This document shows positions 10,301 through 21,700 of a stretch of DNA of 27,019 nucleotides, in pieces. This stretch comes from Phoronis ovalis (Eukaryota; Phoronida; Phoronidae). Position numbers and translations under genes: made by a program. Where the stretch lies: contig JAOXYB010045725.1 in the NCBI GenBank assembly GCA_028565635.1, positions 1 to 27,019 on the forward strand, given 5' to 3'. How positions within the stretch are numbered: the first letter of the stretch is position 1; each line of letters starts with the position of its first letter. The notes under the pieces are model-generated. The model saw nothing but the letters and a program-made list of their open reading frames with translations, had not been told where the DNA came from and made no database searches.

Positions 10301-12239
10301 AAAGCATCTCGGTGGTTGCGGGAACCTCGTTTGAGACTTCCAGAGCATTATAAAAGAAGGCGTATTGAGTTGGAGCAAAGAGTCCCAGAACCTGTTCATT
10401 ATGAACCCGACCCTAATAAATGGAAAGTGGATAAATGGGGTCAAAGGTATGTGTTGTTTGAATTTGAGCAGCTACATGTAAAAGTGGCCATAAGGAATAC
10501 CTTATGAAATAGCCATAATCATTCAATCATTTCTTGTGTTACAAGAAATAATTTTGAACTGTAATCATCATTATAGAATTTCGAGATTTTTAAATTACTA
10601 TTTTTGACAAAGTTAATGACTGATTTTGCTGATATGAACAACACTGACTCATATATTTCCAAGTTGTACTCCATCTGAAACCATAGTTGACAGGTTTCTG
10701 GTTACTGAGATATGTCATGCTACTTCCAGATAATAAACTTTCAATTTGTCACAAATCCAAACATTCCCAGGAATCAGTGTTTCACTTGTGTGCATGGCAT
10801 ACTGTCTGATTGTTCATGTACACTCGGAATGTTTATGTTTGTGGCGAGCCCATACTATCAAGGAGAAATTGTACAATAAATTTATTACAGCACCACCACA
10901 TATTAGTTCTATAGTGCTTGTAAGTTATAAGCTCTTGTGATAGTGTCACCATGAAGTTACATTCTCTGCCTTTTGCAGGCACAAAGTACAAAATTGGCCA
11001 GTGAATGTGATATACCCTAGGCAGGCTGATGAAGGCTTGTGGGGTGGAGAAGGAATTGTTAAAGGTTTTAGAAAAAAGAAGGCAATGGGAAAAAGGTGAG
11101 CTGTAGTGGTCTTTTTCAAGTTGACTTTGACCTGAACCTGTGCAACAAATATTGTCCCGTGGATTAACCAGCAGTGCCCAAAAATTTGATATCTCTAGCT
11201 CTGTAATGTGCCAGTAATTTATGCTGTGTTAATTGTCCCAACTGATGTTATGTAAAGAAAATGTACAATTATGTAAAGATGTTAAAAATTCTTTAGTGCC
11301 TAAATAGTTTCCAAAAATACATAGGGTTGTATCTTTTATTTGCCTACATGGGCAAGTTAATGTTTGAAGTGTTTTTCAAAGGGTTATTAGTTGAAAATGT
11401 ATATATTTAACAATACTTTTCTCCTGCAATGTAAGTAGTTAATTGTTAAAAAGGTATAAAACCAGCCAGAGATGATTTTACTGTACAAGAAATAATGTAT
11501 TTTAGAAACCCTAAGTTTTGGAAACCAAACCTAATGCGAAGAGTCTTCTACAGTGAAATTCTTGATAAATATTTTATGATAACAGTCACACTTCGAACAT
11601 GTCGTTTAATTGATGAAAATTATGGCCTTGATGGATATATTTTAAAGGTATGTTGACAAATGCCTGATTACTATAAGGCTGGCATCCAGTTTTTTGTGGC
11701 CTGATTACACTATAGATTTTCTTCCATTATTGTGACTAAATATATTGGCACTGTTTTCAACATGTGTCTGCAGATATGAATTGCTTCTAAAGTTTTTATG
11801 TGAACAATTATTCAGTTCTATACATTCAAAAACTGTTTATACCTTTTGATCACCACTACAAGTTTTTAAATCGAAGAATTAATTTGTCTTTAACAGACCC
11901 ATGAACAGGATCTCAACTCCAAGCTAGGTATGGCATTAAAAAAAGAAATGTTGATGGCCTTGAGTAAACAATCTATGTACCCTGATGATCCTGAGAAAAA
12001 GGAGAAACTTCTAGAAAGCTACAGACAGTGTCTCATACCTGTAAGTATACAGTTACTTGTGGTTATAATCATTCCAGTCAAAAATTTAATAGTGCTGCTA
12101 GGCATTAGCTAGCTAAACAGTTACCTGCCTTGGTCAGGATGATCAAAAAAGGAGAAAGAAATCGATCATTGATTCAATAGATGTCCCGTTTTATGCCGTG
12201 CGATTTCTACTGTTAGAATGTTTTGTTTGTGAGCAATAA
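7345..12239 (+). CDS. MRPL28: Mitochondrial ribosomal protein L28 (bL28m), six coding exons, 231 aa
   Basis: Coding exons: 7345-7349, 10261-10446, 10979-11095, 11506-11647, 11897-12040, 12138-12239. All introns are GT-AG and all phases agree. The product is a protein of the large subunit of the mitochondrial ribosome. Family signatures appear in order: LPEHY near the N-terminus, then [23 protein letters not shown], a T-V-T-L-R-T strand, [13 protein letters not shown], then the lysine-rich DPEKKEKL segment. These line up in the same order with vertebrate MRPL28 as I know it. At 231 residues it is somewhat shorter than the human protein (about 256), mainly at the C-terminus. The last exon ([13 protein letters not shown]) still resembles the vertebrate C-terminal segment. 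Only five bases of exon 1 are coding (ATG AG). This start is preferred because AG plus the T at 10261 completes a serine codon and keeps the frame open; using the later AG at 10273 would give an immediate stop. Intron 1 (2.9 kb) is full of mobile elements. Confidence 0.93.
7753..8126. mobile_element. Element E1: 374-bp long-TIR DNA transposon (Mutator-like size class)
   Basis: About 78-bp terminal inverted repeats start TAGTCCTGCAAGCATGACCC on the left, with an inverted near-copy ending CATGCTGCAGGACTA on the right. Flanking 10-mers CACAGTGTGC (7743-7752) and CGCAGTGTAC (8127-8136) match at 8 of 10 positions, a decayed target duplication. Long TIRs with 9-10 bp duplications are typical of Mutator-like elements; that assignment is inference. 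No coding capacity. Located in MRPL28 intron 1. Confidence 0.8.
8185..8486. mobile_element. Element E2: 302-bp fold-back MITE with ~100-bp TIRs
   Basis: The left arm begins TAGCCCTGGTTCATGACG and runs to about 8283. The right arm, about 8390-8486, is its imperfect inverted copy ending AACCAGGACTA. The perfect 9-bp direct repeat CCTGACTAG flanks it (8176-8184 and 8487-8495). Only about 105 bp of non-repeated loop remain, so it is non-autonomous. Only the first bases (TAG-Y-CCTG) resemble E1, so it is a different family with similar ends. Confidence 0.82.
8525..8862. mobile_element. Minisatellite-core TIR element nested in E3 (core unit ggattgctaccc)
   Basis: Begins GGGGGTACTTGCTCGGGG, then GTGTGCAGCCCAG, then degenerate ~30-34 bp units carrying GGATTGCTA-C-C-C. 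It ends TATCCCCATATTAAAAAAACC then ATGAGTACTC. The core unit is the same as at 1-149. No target duplication was found, perhaps because a related element adjoins it on the right. Confidence 0.7.
8862..9247. mobile_element. Adjacent minisatellite-core element with a different core unit (taccctgtggtaaat)
   Basis: Starts GGGAGTACTTGACAG, then GAGTGTGCGGCCCAGGG, closely matching the start of its neighbour. The core is instead about nine degenerate ~31-34 bp units with ATACCCTGTGGTAAAT, at roughly 8910, 8941, 8972, 9003, 9034, 9064, 9098, 9127 and 9168. The right end is decayed (GGGCGGCACATATATA). Overlapping minus-strand open frames here are by-products of the tandem array. Confidence 0.7.
9626..9699. 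repeat. Short 74-bp inverted-repeat element
   Basis: TTAATACTG at 9626 and its perfect inverse CAGTATTAA ending at 9699, with inner GACCCCCC and GGAGGGTC also inverted. It lies seven bases beyond the target duplication of E3. Possibly a decayed MITE. Confidence 0.45.
9730..9990. repeat. Possible decayed minisatellite core
   Basis: ACCCTTT-type motifs recur at 9741, 9893, 9923 and 9963, set in AAAA-rich spacers, reminiscent of the cores at 8862-9247 and 23564-23922. No terminal GC-rich ends remain, so the assignment is weak. Confidence 0.3.
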
Positions 12240-12240
12240 A
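12235..12240 (+). terminator. AATAAA hexamer overlapping the MRPL28 stop codon
   Basis: The TAA stop at 12237-12239 lies inside AATAAA. If it is used for polyadenylation, the 3' UTR would be only about 15-30 bases. A second hexamer lies 255 bases downstream, so use of this one is uncertain. Confidence 0.4.
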
Positions 12241-12731
12241 CATTTACTCGATTCATTTCACTTAGAAGACCAGTAACATAACAATTAGGTATATCTTGTG
12301 ATTTAGCTATAATTTGTCATTAGTTACATCCAAAACATGTATAAATAATATTATATGTACATATAAATACAGTGTAGACACGTGCTTTTTTAAAATATGA
12401 AATATCAACAATGTTATCCTTTGTTATTAACAAAACTGATATGTGCAAATAGTAGTCAACAGTAGCAGTAATCAGTTAACAGTAAACTTTGCAAAATAAA
12501 GCGGTGATACAATGATTGTTAGAGGGTTATTTCTGTCAATATGTGATTGAACTCAGCATAGTAATATAACAAGAAAGAAATACTGAGAATGGTATGTGAT
12601 TCAACAGTGGAATACATACTGTGATGAAACAAACACTGTAATATGCAATCTTATCAGTTATATCATTTTTTATGAATCCAAGCTTTTTGTCTTTTACATG
12701 CATTGCTGTAAAGAAAGCACAATTTTTGTTG
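12240..12731. other. Convergent 3' intergenic region
   Basis: AT-rich spacer between the stop codons of MRPL28 (plus) and the large gene (minus). It must hold the polyadenylation sites of both. A plus-strand AATAAA is at 12495. I saw no canonical minus-strand AATAAA for the large gene, so its 3' end is unplaced and the transcripts may overlap. Confidence 0.6.
12495..12500 (+). terminator. Candidate distal poly(A) signal (AATAAA) of MRPL28
   Basis: A canonical AATAAA in the convergent intergenic region, 255 bases past the stop codon. It is followed by TG/TT-rich sequence (TGATTGTTAGAGGGTTATTTCTGT) that could act as a downstream element. It gives a more ordinary 3' UTR length than the hexamer at the stop codon. 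Confidence 0.4.
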
Positions 12732-15700
12732 TTAAAGAAGTCCTAAAGTTCTCAAGTCAACATCCGTTTCTTGTTTATTGTTGTGGAAGACATTTGTAAA
12801 TTGTCTAATTTTTTGCTTCAACAGCTTTTTCTTTTCTCTCTGGGACAGTCTGATTTCTTCATCTCTTGTCCAGATTTCTCGATCATTTAATCCGCTCCAT
12901 CTATCATGGTAGTAATCTTTATTATTATTTGTAACAAGTCCATTATTATTAGTTGGAACATACTTTTCATTTACACCTTTTGCAGAATTGTTGCCACATT
13001 CTTCATCATCCCCCATCCAGACACCACCATATTTATCTGTGTCTGTTTGTTTGTCATTGGCATCATCACCTAGGTAGACACCGCCGTACTTATCATCATC
13101 ATTAACTTCATCGCCCATCCATATTCCACCATTTTGAACAATTTTGGTATTCTCCTTGCTTATTTTCTTACCAATTATTTCATGTTTTTCCTTAGAATTA
13201 TCTTCATCTTTTTTCTTTGATTTATCTTTTTTACTGTCTTTGCTTTGCTTTTCTTTCTTAGGAGATTTCTTTTCTTCCTCCTTAGTTGGACTTTGAAAGT
13301 GTATCTTCTTTAGCTTTTTAGGGGTGGATTGATATTTTAATTTTTTCCCTGTATACCTAAACATAGTACTTGAGGCACTGCTTGCATTTCCAGAATCACT
13401 AGCCATTGGAGAGTTCGCTGGTGCTGCCAATGTAATGCTACCGGGACTGGTATGCGATGAACTTGATGTTGTGAGCTCTGCCACGTCAGGTGCTGAATGA
13501 CGTGTGACTTCTAATGATGAATTTGTATTATCTAACAAGCCAACATGTTTCCCACTCCTATGAGCTAATTTTACAAGTTCTTTATCTTCGTTGTCACTAA
13601 AGAGTTCTGAATCACTAAATGAATACAGGGAGTCTTCTAGTAATGGTGATGCCGGTTTTTCATCATTAAAGTGCGTTTCTAATTCTTCTGGTAACAGTGT
13701 GAGTAGAGGGTCAAGTTCTTGCCCCATGAAAAATGAGCAAGGTTCACCCAGTGCCATGTGTAGTTCATGATCTGGACATACCTGGTGCATCAATAACTTA
13801 TCAACCTTACTCTTAGAGCTATCTCTCTTGAATTCCTTCTCCACTTTGTGGATGTCTTTAAAATTTTCTTCATATGTATCTTCAATGTTTTGGTAATCAG
13901 AGTCATCATCTTGTATAGTCCATGTATATATGCTTTCATTGTCAGCTACTGATAAATCTGACATACTCCCCTTGTCACTACTTGCTTTACTGAGGTGCTG
14001 TGGCTTCCTTGAAGTAATTTTCTTACCCTTTGAATTCAACTGATTGATAATTTGTTGTTTATAAGAATTCTGTACTGTTTTTGGATGTTGAATATGATTT
14101 TTAATGCTAGGTACTGGGTATTTTGATTGAATAGTTGACAGTGCCCCTTGGTGTATCAGTTTTGCTTCACTTGAACTGCGACCATAAGGCGGTACTCTGT
14201 ATGATGCCTCTGATGATGATGCAGTACTTTCAGTTTGTTCTATGGAAAGGGGGGATGTATTTTTGGCTGGGCCAGACTGCTTGAAATGATTTAACAAAGC
14301 ATTGTTCATTTTATCTTTGATGCATGTATCTGTTCCATATTCATCACTACTTGACACTTGAGAAACAGACTGGCGTGACTGACTTTGCCTCCGAAATTGT
14401 TTGCGTGCTTTACTTCCCACATTTACATATGAACAGTTTCTACTGATATTATTTTGAGTATCAGGTGTTTCTTGATATTCTTTATCCAAATCGTAACATT
14501 CAGCTTCTGTTTCAACGGTAGAAGAACTTGTACTGTCATTCATTTTTGATTTCTCAGCCTTACCGTTATCTGAAGGTATGTGCTCAAGAGACCCTAAATA
14601 CCAAGCAGGGCTTTCATCTCGAGCAGTCCGTTGAGTATCTAAGTCATACCTATCAAAATTATCAAAATTTTGTTTAAAATATTCGTCGCTAGTTATTACC
14701 TCTTTCTCATCAACATTTGCTTCATCGTTCATGTTTTTTTGATTATGGAATTGTACGTTATCACTTTTATGAGTTTGGTACTTCATTTCTATTAATCTCT
14801 CGGGCGTGTCTTTTTCTAGTTTTCCTTTCAAATGATTTTGACTTAATTTAGTTGATTTAATGGATAAGGGTGTAAACTGCAATTGCTCATAAGAATTTTC
14901 AATGCCACTTTCAACATTGTTCCGTTCATCATCTTCTGTTTCAGATGAAACATTGCTACGTAAGTGATTCTCGTATTCCAGTAAACTTCCAGTAGTAGCT
15001 GATGAATTGTTTTGATCTGACTTGGTTACACTTGCAGAATTGTCTTGTGATAAACAACTCTTCATTATTTCTGCCACTTCACTGCTATACGAATGGTTAA
15101 GACTTAACAGTTCACTTGCACTTGAATCAGCATGGCACTCTTCAAAACTCTGAATGGTTGAATTTGTTGTCTTGCTTGTATCTGTTGGTGTCTCAAAACT
15201 GTTACTGACAGAAGTATGATTTGATTTGCTAGTTTCAGTGCTTTCACATGCATAGTACTCCAAGATGTTAGAATCATGATGCACATTGAGGCTTTTCATT
15301 TCTCTGTGCACATGAGATTCACTTCCTTGTAAACTATTTTCAGATTCTGTTGAAATATCTAAATTTCTATGGTGCTTCCTCGAAGCTATATGATTTTTCA
15401 GCTCGTTAGTTGGCATTGTATTACTCTCGAGCTTAGGTTTGCTACTTTGAGTTATTTCTTCCTTATTTGTTTCATCTTTTCTAGAATTATGTCCCATTTC
15501 AGAATCGTCATCATCATACTCTATGACCATGTTGTCATTTTGTTTTTGAATAGCGCTCCAATTTACTAACTTTTTTGTGGTTTGGTCAGATTGTGTGTCC
15601 TGACATATTGCAACAGACTTATCATACAGAACAACAATATCATCACCATCGAAACTACCTTGCTTAGTTAATTTTTTCTTCATTTGTATAGAATTGGGTG

Positions 15701-18700
15701 ACTGCACCATCATTTGGGAGAGCTTTGTTAAATCTGGGTAATTTTTCACAGAGCGTGGACTTAATTTCGCTGAAGAATAATTTTCTTCAAAAGTACTAGT
15801 CATTTCAAGGGAATCCATATCTTCAGTTCTATTTACGAAAAGATTATTTTTCAAATTTGTGTCATTTAATATAGTGGTTTGGCCAGTGTCCTCAGAATGT
15901 TTACTGTTTTCATTAATGGCAGCCTTGTACACACTTTGTTCAACAATATCGTGAGGCATCTGCAAAAGATTTCCTGCCTCATTGGAATTGTACTGAGACA
16001 GTAATTTGGAATGTCCAACATTTGTAACACATTCATGCGGTTTATTTGTTTGCCTGTGCTGTTTTTCATTTCTTTTCCGTGTGCCAGTATTGTGGTGGTT
16101 ATTTACTTTTTCTGAGATACCATTCAGCCCATTAACATGATTCTTAACACTACTATCTTCCAAATTTATTCCTTCAAAATGGGCAAAGAGAAGAGCTGTT
16201 TCCAAAAACTGCTTCTTTAAATCTTCTACCTGCAACTTCAGTTCCAAGTCATCTTTGATTATTTGCAACTGAAATATAAAACATGAATTTAAAAACTTGT
16301 TCTATTAATATTTCAATTAGTAACGTGGGTAATTAACAGACGTTTTTACCCTTATCAAACTAATAAAAATTATAGTAATTTGGTTCACATTGATTTGAAC
16401 ATATAAAATGTCAGAATACACTGGTTGTTTTGTGATTTTATTAGAAAGCATTTTCTTTTCACAATTAGTATTTTATTCCCTGGTGATGGGCAATAATTAA
16501 TTATTACTTGAGACAATAAATTGACAATCGTATCTAGAAATTCCCCCTGTGACATATGATATTATGATAATTTTTAATATTTCTCATTAATATTTAGGGC
16601 CATATAATTTGTAGCTACTTTATTTTTAATTCTCAGTACTTTCATATATTTTGCATGAAGTTTAACATAGGGTGAGTTAAATGATTTGTTCTTTATGACA
16701 TAATTATGAATTTAGTTATTTCAAATGATTATTTCTCTCTGCATATTAAAACAATAATAACTTTATTACTAGATTTTGTGCCAATGTTGGGTGCAACATT
16801 TTGTATAGAACAAATGATCAATTTGTGTTAAAATGTATAGGACTATCCCAGAAGGACTGTTAAGCCAGGCTTGTTTCGTGAATGTCATTGGCAATCAAGT
16901 ACTTATAATCGTTTGCAGCCATTCTTATTTGTTTTCATACTGGATTCTTGGATCACAAAATCTTTTTACAGAATTTTGGTTAATTTTACTCTACGAAACA
17001 TTTAAGGTAAACTAAAAATGCAAACAAATTTACTGTAAACTAATGCTGTTTGTAAAAAACCCGAATGTTGTTAATCTGTCAGTACTACTTCCTGAGATTA
17101 TAATTCCTTACTCCGCATCCTACTAATATCTATTTCCAAAGAAACTTACCAGATCACTTTTCACAGTGAAGTACAACTCTGGTAATGGTAATTCATCCAT
17201 AGGATCTGTAGGTTTTCGACAACCCATTGCTTTTTGCCCAGCCTGTATTCTAGGGACTAGCTTAGCTGGTTTTGTTGTTTTTATAATATTGAACTCTGCG
17301 CCATCAGGTCTCAGTCTTTGTGATCTGCAAAAAGCAAGTTATCCTTTACAAATTTTAATTCTATCAGAAAGTAAAGTTATTATTATAATAGTAATACTTT
17401 GAAAATTTGTGCTGATCTCTCAGCAGCTATACATTAACGTTTAATTTTGTATTATTGTTAACATTATAATATACTCAGAACCATACCAAGGCATTACCTA
17501 CGTACAGAGATTATAAATGTAAAGATATATGCCATCTGAACCACATATATAGGTTTCAAAAGGACATTCCCCTTGTTAATTACAATTATTGGTGGTTCAT
17601 TGCTTAAGTTAATTAAACATTTCTGGTGAGACATTGTTTTTTGATTAATTTGTCACGAAGCGCAGTCAAATATAAAAAACAGAAATAACATTTTTAAATA
17701 AGAATTTTAGGTTAGAAAAGAAGAAATGCCCTAGCGGAAATTAATAATAATGTAGCCTTTCAACAGATAACCTTTAAAATCAGATGGTTATCACAAAATA
17801 TAGGTATTGATTACAGTCAGAATGTCATGTCTCGATCAACCCACCTGCATCAATGTCAGGTGGAAACCATTGTCTAGTTTGTAAGCAACCTATGTATTTT
17901 ATATTGTTTGCAGTAATAGTTATTTAGAAGTTTCAGTCATTTAAAAACAATTTTACCCGATAGAATTGTTTACGTATTATTTTAAAATGTATATTGAAAG
18001 TAACAAATAAACATTTACATCACGTATTACCTTGTTCGTTTTACCAGCAGATCTTGTTTTACTCAGCAGTATATATACCTATATTTTAGCATGCTCTATT
18101 TCACAATAAATTTATATTTATACATACTTAGATGCTTGATTAAAATATGCATTTATTTTGTATAGATTCATTTTAGAAAATTACAGCAGTGTATCCTTTA
18201 CTGATGAAAAAGGCTTCCTGCTTGTAAAACGCCAGCTAAGAAAGAATGACAAGTATTTCAATAAAGATTTTTTTTGTTTCCGTTTAAATACTGTTCAGCT
18301 ACACATGTTGCAGTGTAATTTATTCTAGCAGGTAAATGCAAATCATGGAGTTATACTGATATCAGTGATTCGTTACAATATTTTTATTACCTCCCGTATA
18401 TAATGTAATATTTACTGCAACATACCTTTATGTGCTGGTAGTAAAAAAATAATCTCAACCTTTTTTATTCATACAAAACGACCCTCAAATGTAGTGTCAA
18501 ATGCTGTTTATTTTTACCAGTAAACTTTATGTGTGGAAATCAGTCTTAACTGGTTCTGCACTTGATAATTGCTTATTCCAAGTTATACTCCCTGTTTGTA
18601 ATCCCTAACTGTCAGCTTGTTGTAACACTTGCGGATTAGTTGTAATTACTTAGCTAATGACTGCTATCCTCTACTTCGTTGTCCATAATCCCTCAAAATC

Positions 18701-21700
18701 CTTATCGAAAGCTCATTTAGCTTTTAATTATTATCATTTTGATTATGCTACATCACCAAACTTTCAAAAATTCAGACTGAAAATTATTAGACGTTTTCTT
18801 CATAAGCAGCCTACGTAATGTAAAATGTTACACTGTGACAGTAATGCATTCAATTGTAACAAGTGCCATTGTGTTTAAAAAATATAAATTAAAAATTTAT
18901 ACTTGCTTAAAGGTTGTTTTGTTTGTTTACTAGTTTTTTTTGTTGCTGTGTATAATGGTTTTTGTAAAGTTAAATATTTAATTCACTTGTGAGTAATATT
19001 TATTTATTATTAATTGTTAATAGGACATAATAGTCTGGTAAGAGTTGTTTATTAAAAAATCATCAGCATAAACCCCAGCTGTATTGCATGATTTGATATG
19101 TTGACAATAAATTATCTCTTGAACTGAATGTTTTCGTCAATATGTTTGAAAAAAACCCTTTTGATTCGTTAAAAGACATTGTTATATTTGCTTGTTGACT
19201 GATTTGACATAACATTTTGTTCTGATCTAACAACTAAATTGATTTTGCTTTACGCCTAGCTACAACCCTCAGCAGGTTTAAACAATTAAAATATTTTTAA
19301 ATCTTTAAGGAATATATTTTCAAAATCAGTGTCCTTTTATTTTTGCCTTGGGCAATGTTTACAGTGACATCCAAAACAATATTAAAAATTCGACAATGCC
19401 TGTCTGCACTTTGTATGAACAATACCTTTAGGGCACACCAAAGAAGCTTTCTTTTGATATTGTATTAAAAGTATATCGGCGACTGGAGCTAGATAAGGTT
19501 GAAACGGCAGATTGTAAGATGACTTCCATTTAGTGTATATTAATGTACTATATGACTGATTATGAAATTATCAGATATCATCAAAAAATATTATCAGTAT
19601 TTTTGTTTGAAAGTTTAAACAAATTCTTACATACTGACACGTTTTTAGCAATGTTTATGACATTTATAGTTTGTTGCCACTTTCCCTTGAAAGCTTGTAT
19701 GACAACCGAAAAACAAGAAATTGGATAACTATACTTATTGTAATGTTCTGAATTGGATACAATTTAGACAACTAACGTGTCTCTGATAGGTAAAAATTGG
19801 ATATACTGTTATTATTATTTATTTATAGATACCTGTTCATGCTTTTCTTTTTATGGAGTTAATGTAGCGAATTGGTATATATAGTATTTCTAATTTTCCT
19901 TTTGAACTTTACTTTGTATATCAGGTAGACTGATAATTTTTGGAATAATTTTATACTTTGAAGATTGATACAAGTATCACCTTTACATGTCTGAAAACTA
20001 GGTGTCGATCAAGTAAACATCTGTTCCGAAATATGGAACTAGGAATTTTTAGAGGTAGCATTAGGAAAATATAACCCCTTACTAATCAGATACCATTCTA
20101 CATAATCCTTGATCCTGACCTTAAATTGAAGCTTTGAGGCTGAACATAAAAAGGTACACTGCTGACTATTTCGTTTTCACTGGACAAAATCTTTCCTATA
20201 TTCCTGATGCTTTTCTCAAAACGCACCATTTTATTATATATATTCATTTCTATCTTTTACTACTGTTACTGGGAATTTACATCTTGATTGTTTGTGTACA
20301 TCTTACATGCTTGAGCAGGTGTGTCCTACAATAGTAGCAGCTAATTTGTGCAGGTGGATAGATAATTCATCTGATTCAATTTTATGGATTACAGTCATAC
20401 TGTCGTAATTAGCATGTCACTGACATGGCCTGCAGGAAATTCTTATAAAATTACTATTGTTCGTATATACTGCTGTGATGCTAGTTTACTGGTTAGCTAA
20501 TAAACACAGCACAATATTACGTATGATCGCGAGATATGTAACTACACAATTTTTCTTATAAGAAAATACAAAAATATAAGGGAATATCTAATTACTTAAG
20601 ATGTACTTAGCTTAGCATTTTAATTTTTTTTTCCAGTTTTCCTACCTTCAACTTTTCTTATGTAGAGCTTTCTAAAATCATGTCATCACTTTGATGTAAC
20701 CTTCCAAACTGCCTGCAGTAATTTAATGTCCCACCTATTTTTTTGCATTCCATTTATATTATGTTCATCCATTGTATTTGAAAGATAACCTGTTTTCGCA
20801 TCATTTACCTTTTTTCAGAATTTAACCAACAACAAAAGATGAGATGGGATGCTAATTTCTTATCGGTAACCTAATCAAAATATAAGTTTTGAACATAATT
20901 CTAAAAATTTGTTAAAGTTGATAAAATGATGAGCTTAAGTTTGGAAATTTGAATCTGTGACTAGGTTATATAATTATAGTTCCAATCTATTTGAAACTGC
21001 TTACGAAAATGAAGTCACTATTTGGGTTTTTACTAGATAAGTCGGCCTTAGGTTTTCTAGTGGATTTGTTCTGCTCCAGAGAATGAGATCTTAATACATT
21101 GCCGAAAAATGTTTTTGTTTGTTGACAACTCTTGATATACTATGTTTCTAGGTATAAGATTTTCTGCTAGGCTTGTGCATTAAATTCAGTTATGAAAAGT
21201 ACAACGCATCGGGTACTTTTTTTATTATGGAGATTAACTAGTTTTTGACATTTTTTAAATTAAAAGCGATGAAAGAAGCAGTGCATAAAGAGAGAATAAT
21301 TTTGATGACTTTCATTATACAAAAGTGCTCCACTAAAAATTAGTTTAGTGCAAGCACATATGATTTGCTACTTGACATAAATTTTATTTATTTTAAATCC
21401 TTTTAATAGCAGCCATACACTGACTTGTTACAATAAATATCTGAGACTATAAGGACTTGTTCGCACGGGAACAAATAATCGTGATTAAACTTGCAAGATT
21501 AATCCACTATTTTTTACGTCATACGAATATTTGTGCGAGATTAATCGTGAAAGATAGATCTCTCATTTTTAATCCACCAAAAGGAGGTAGATGGAAACTA
21601 AAAATTGCGATTATTTGTGACATGCGAACGGTGGATGATTTATCTTGAAAGAGGTGATGCTCATTGCTGCTTTGCTAACTGCCTCTTCTGGTATAAACCT

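Noticed and set aside
15104-16069. Other open frames within 12732-16268 (both strands)
   Set aside because: Shadows of the 3.5-kb coding exon, which has correct splicing and a single long frame.
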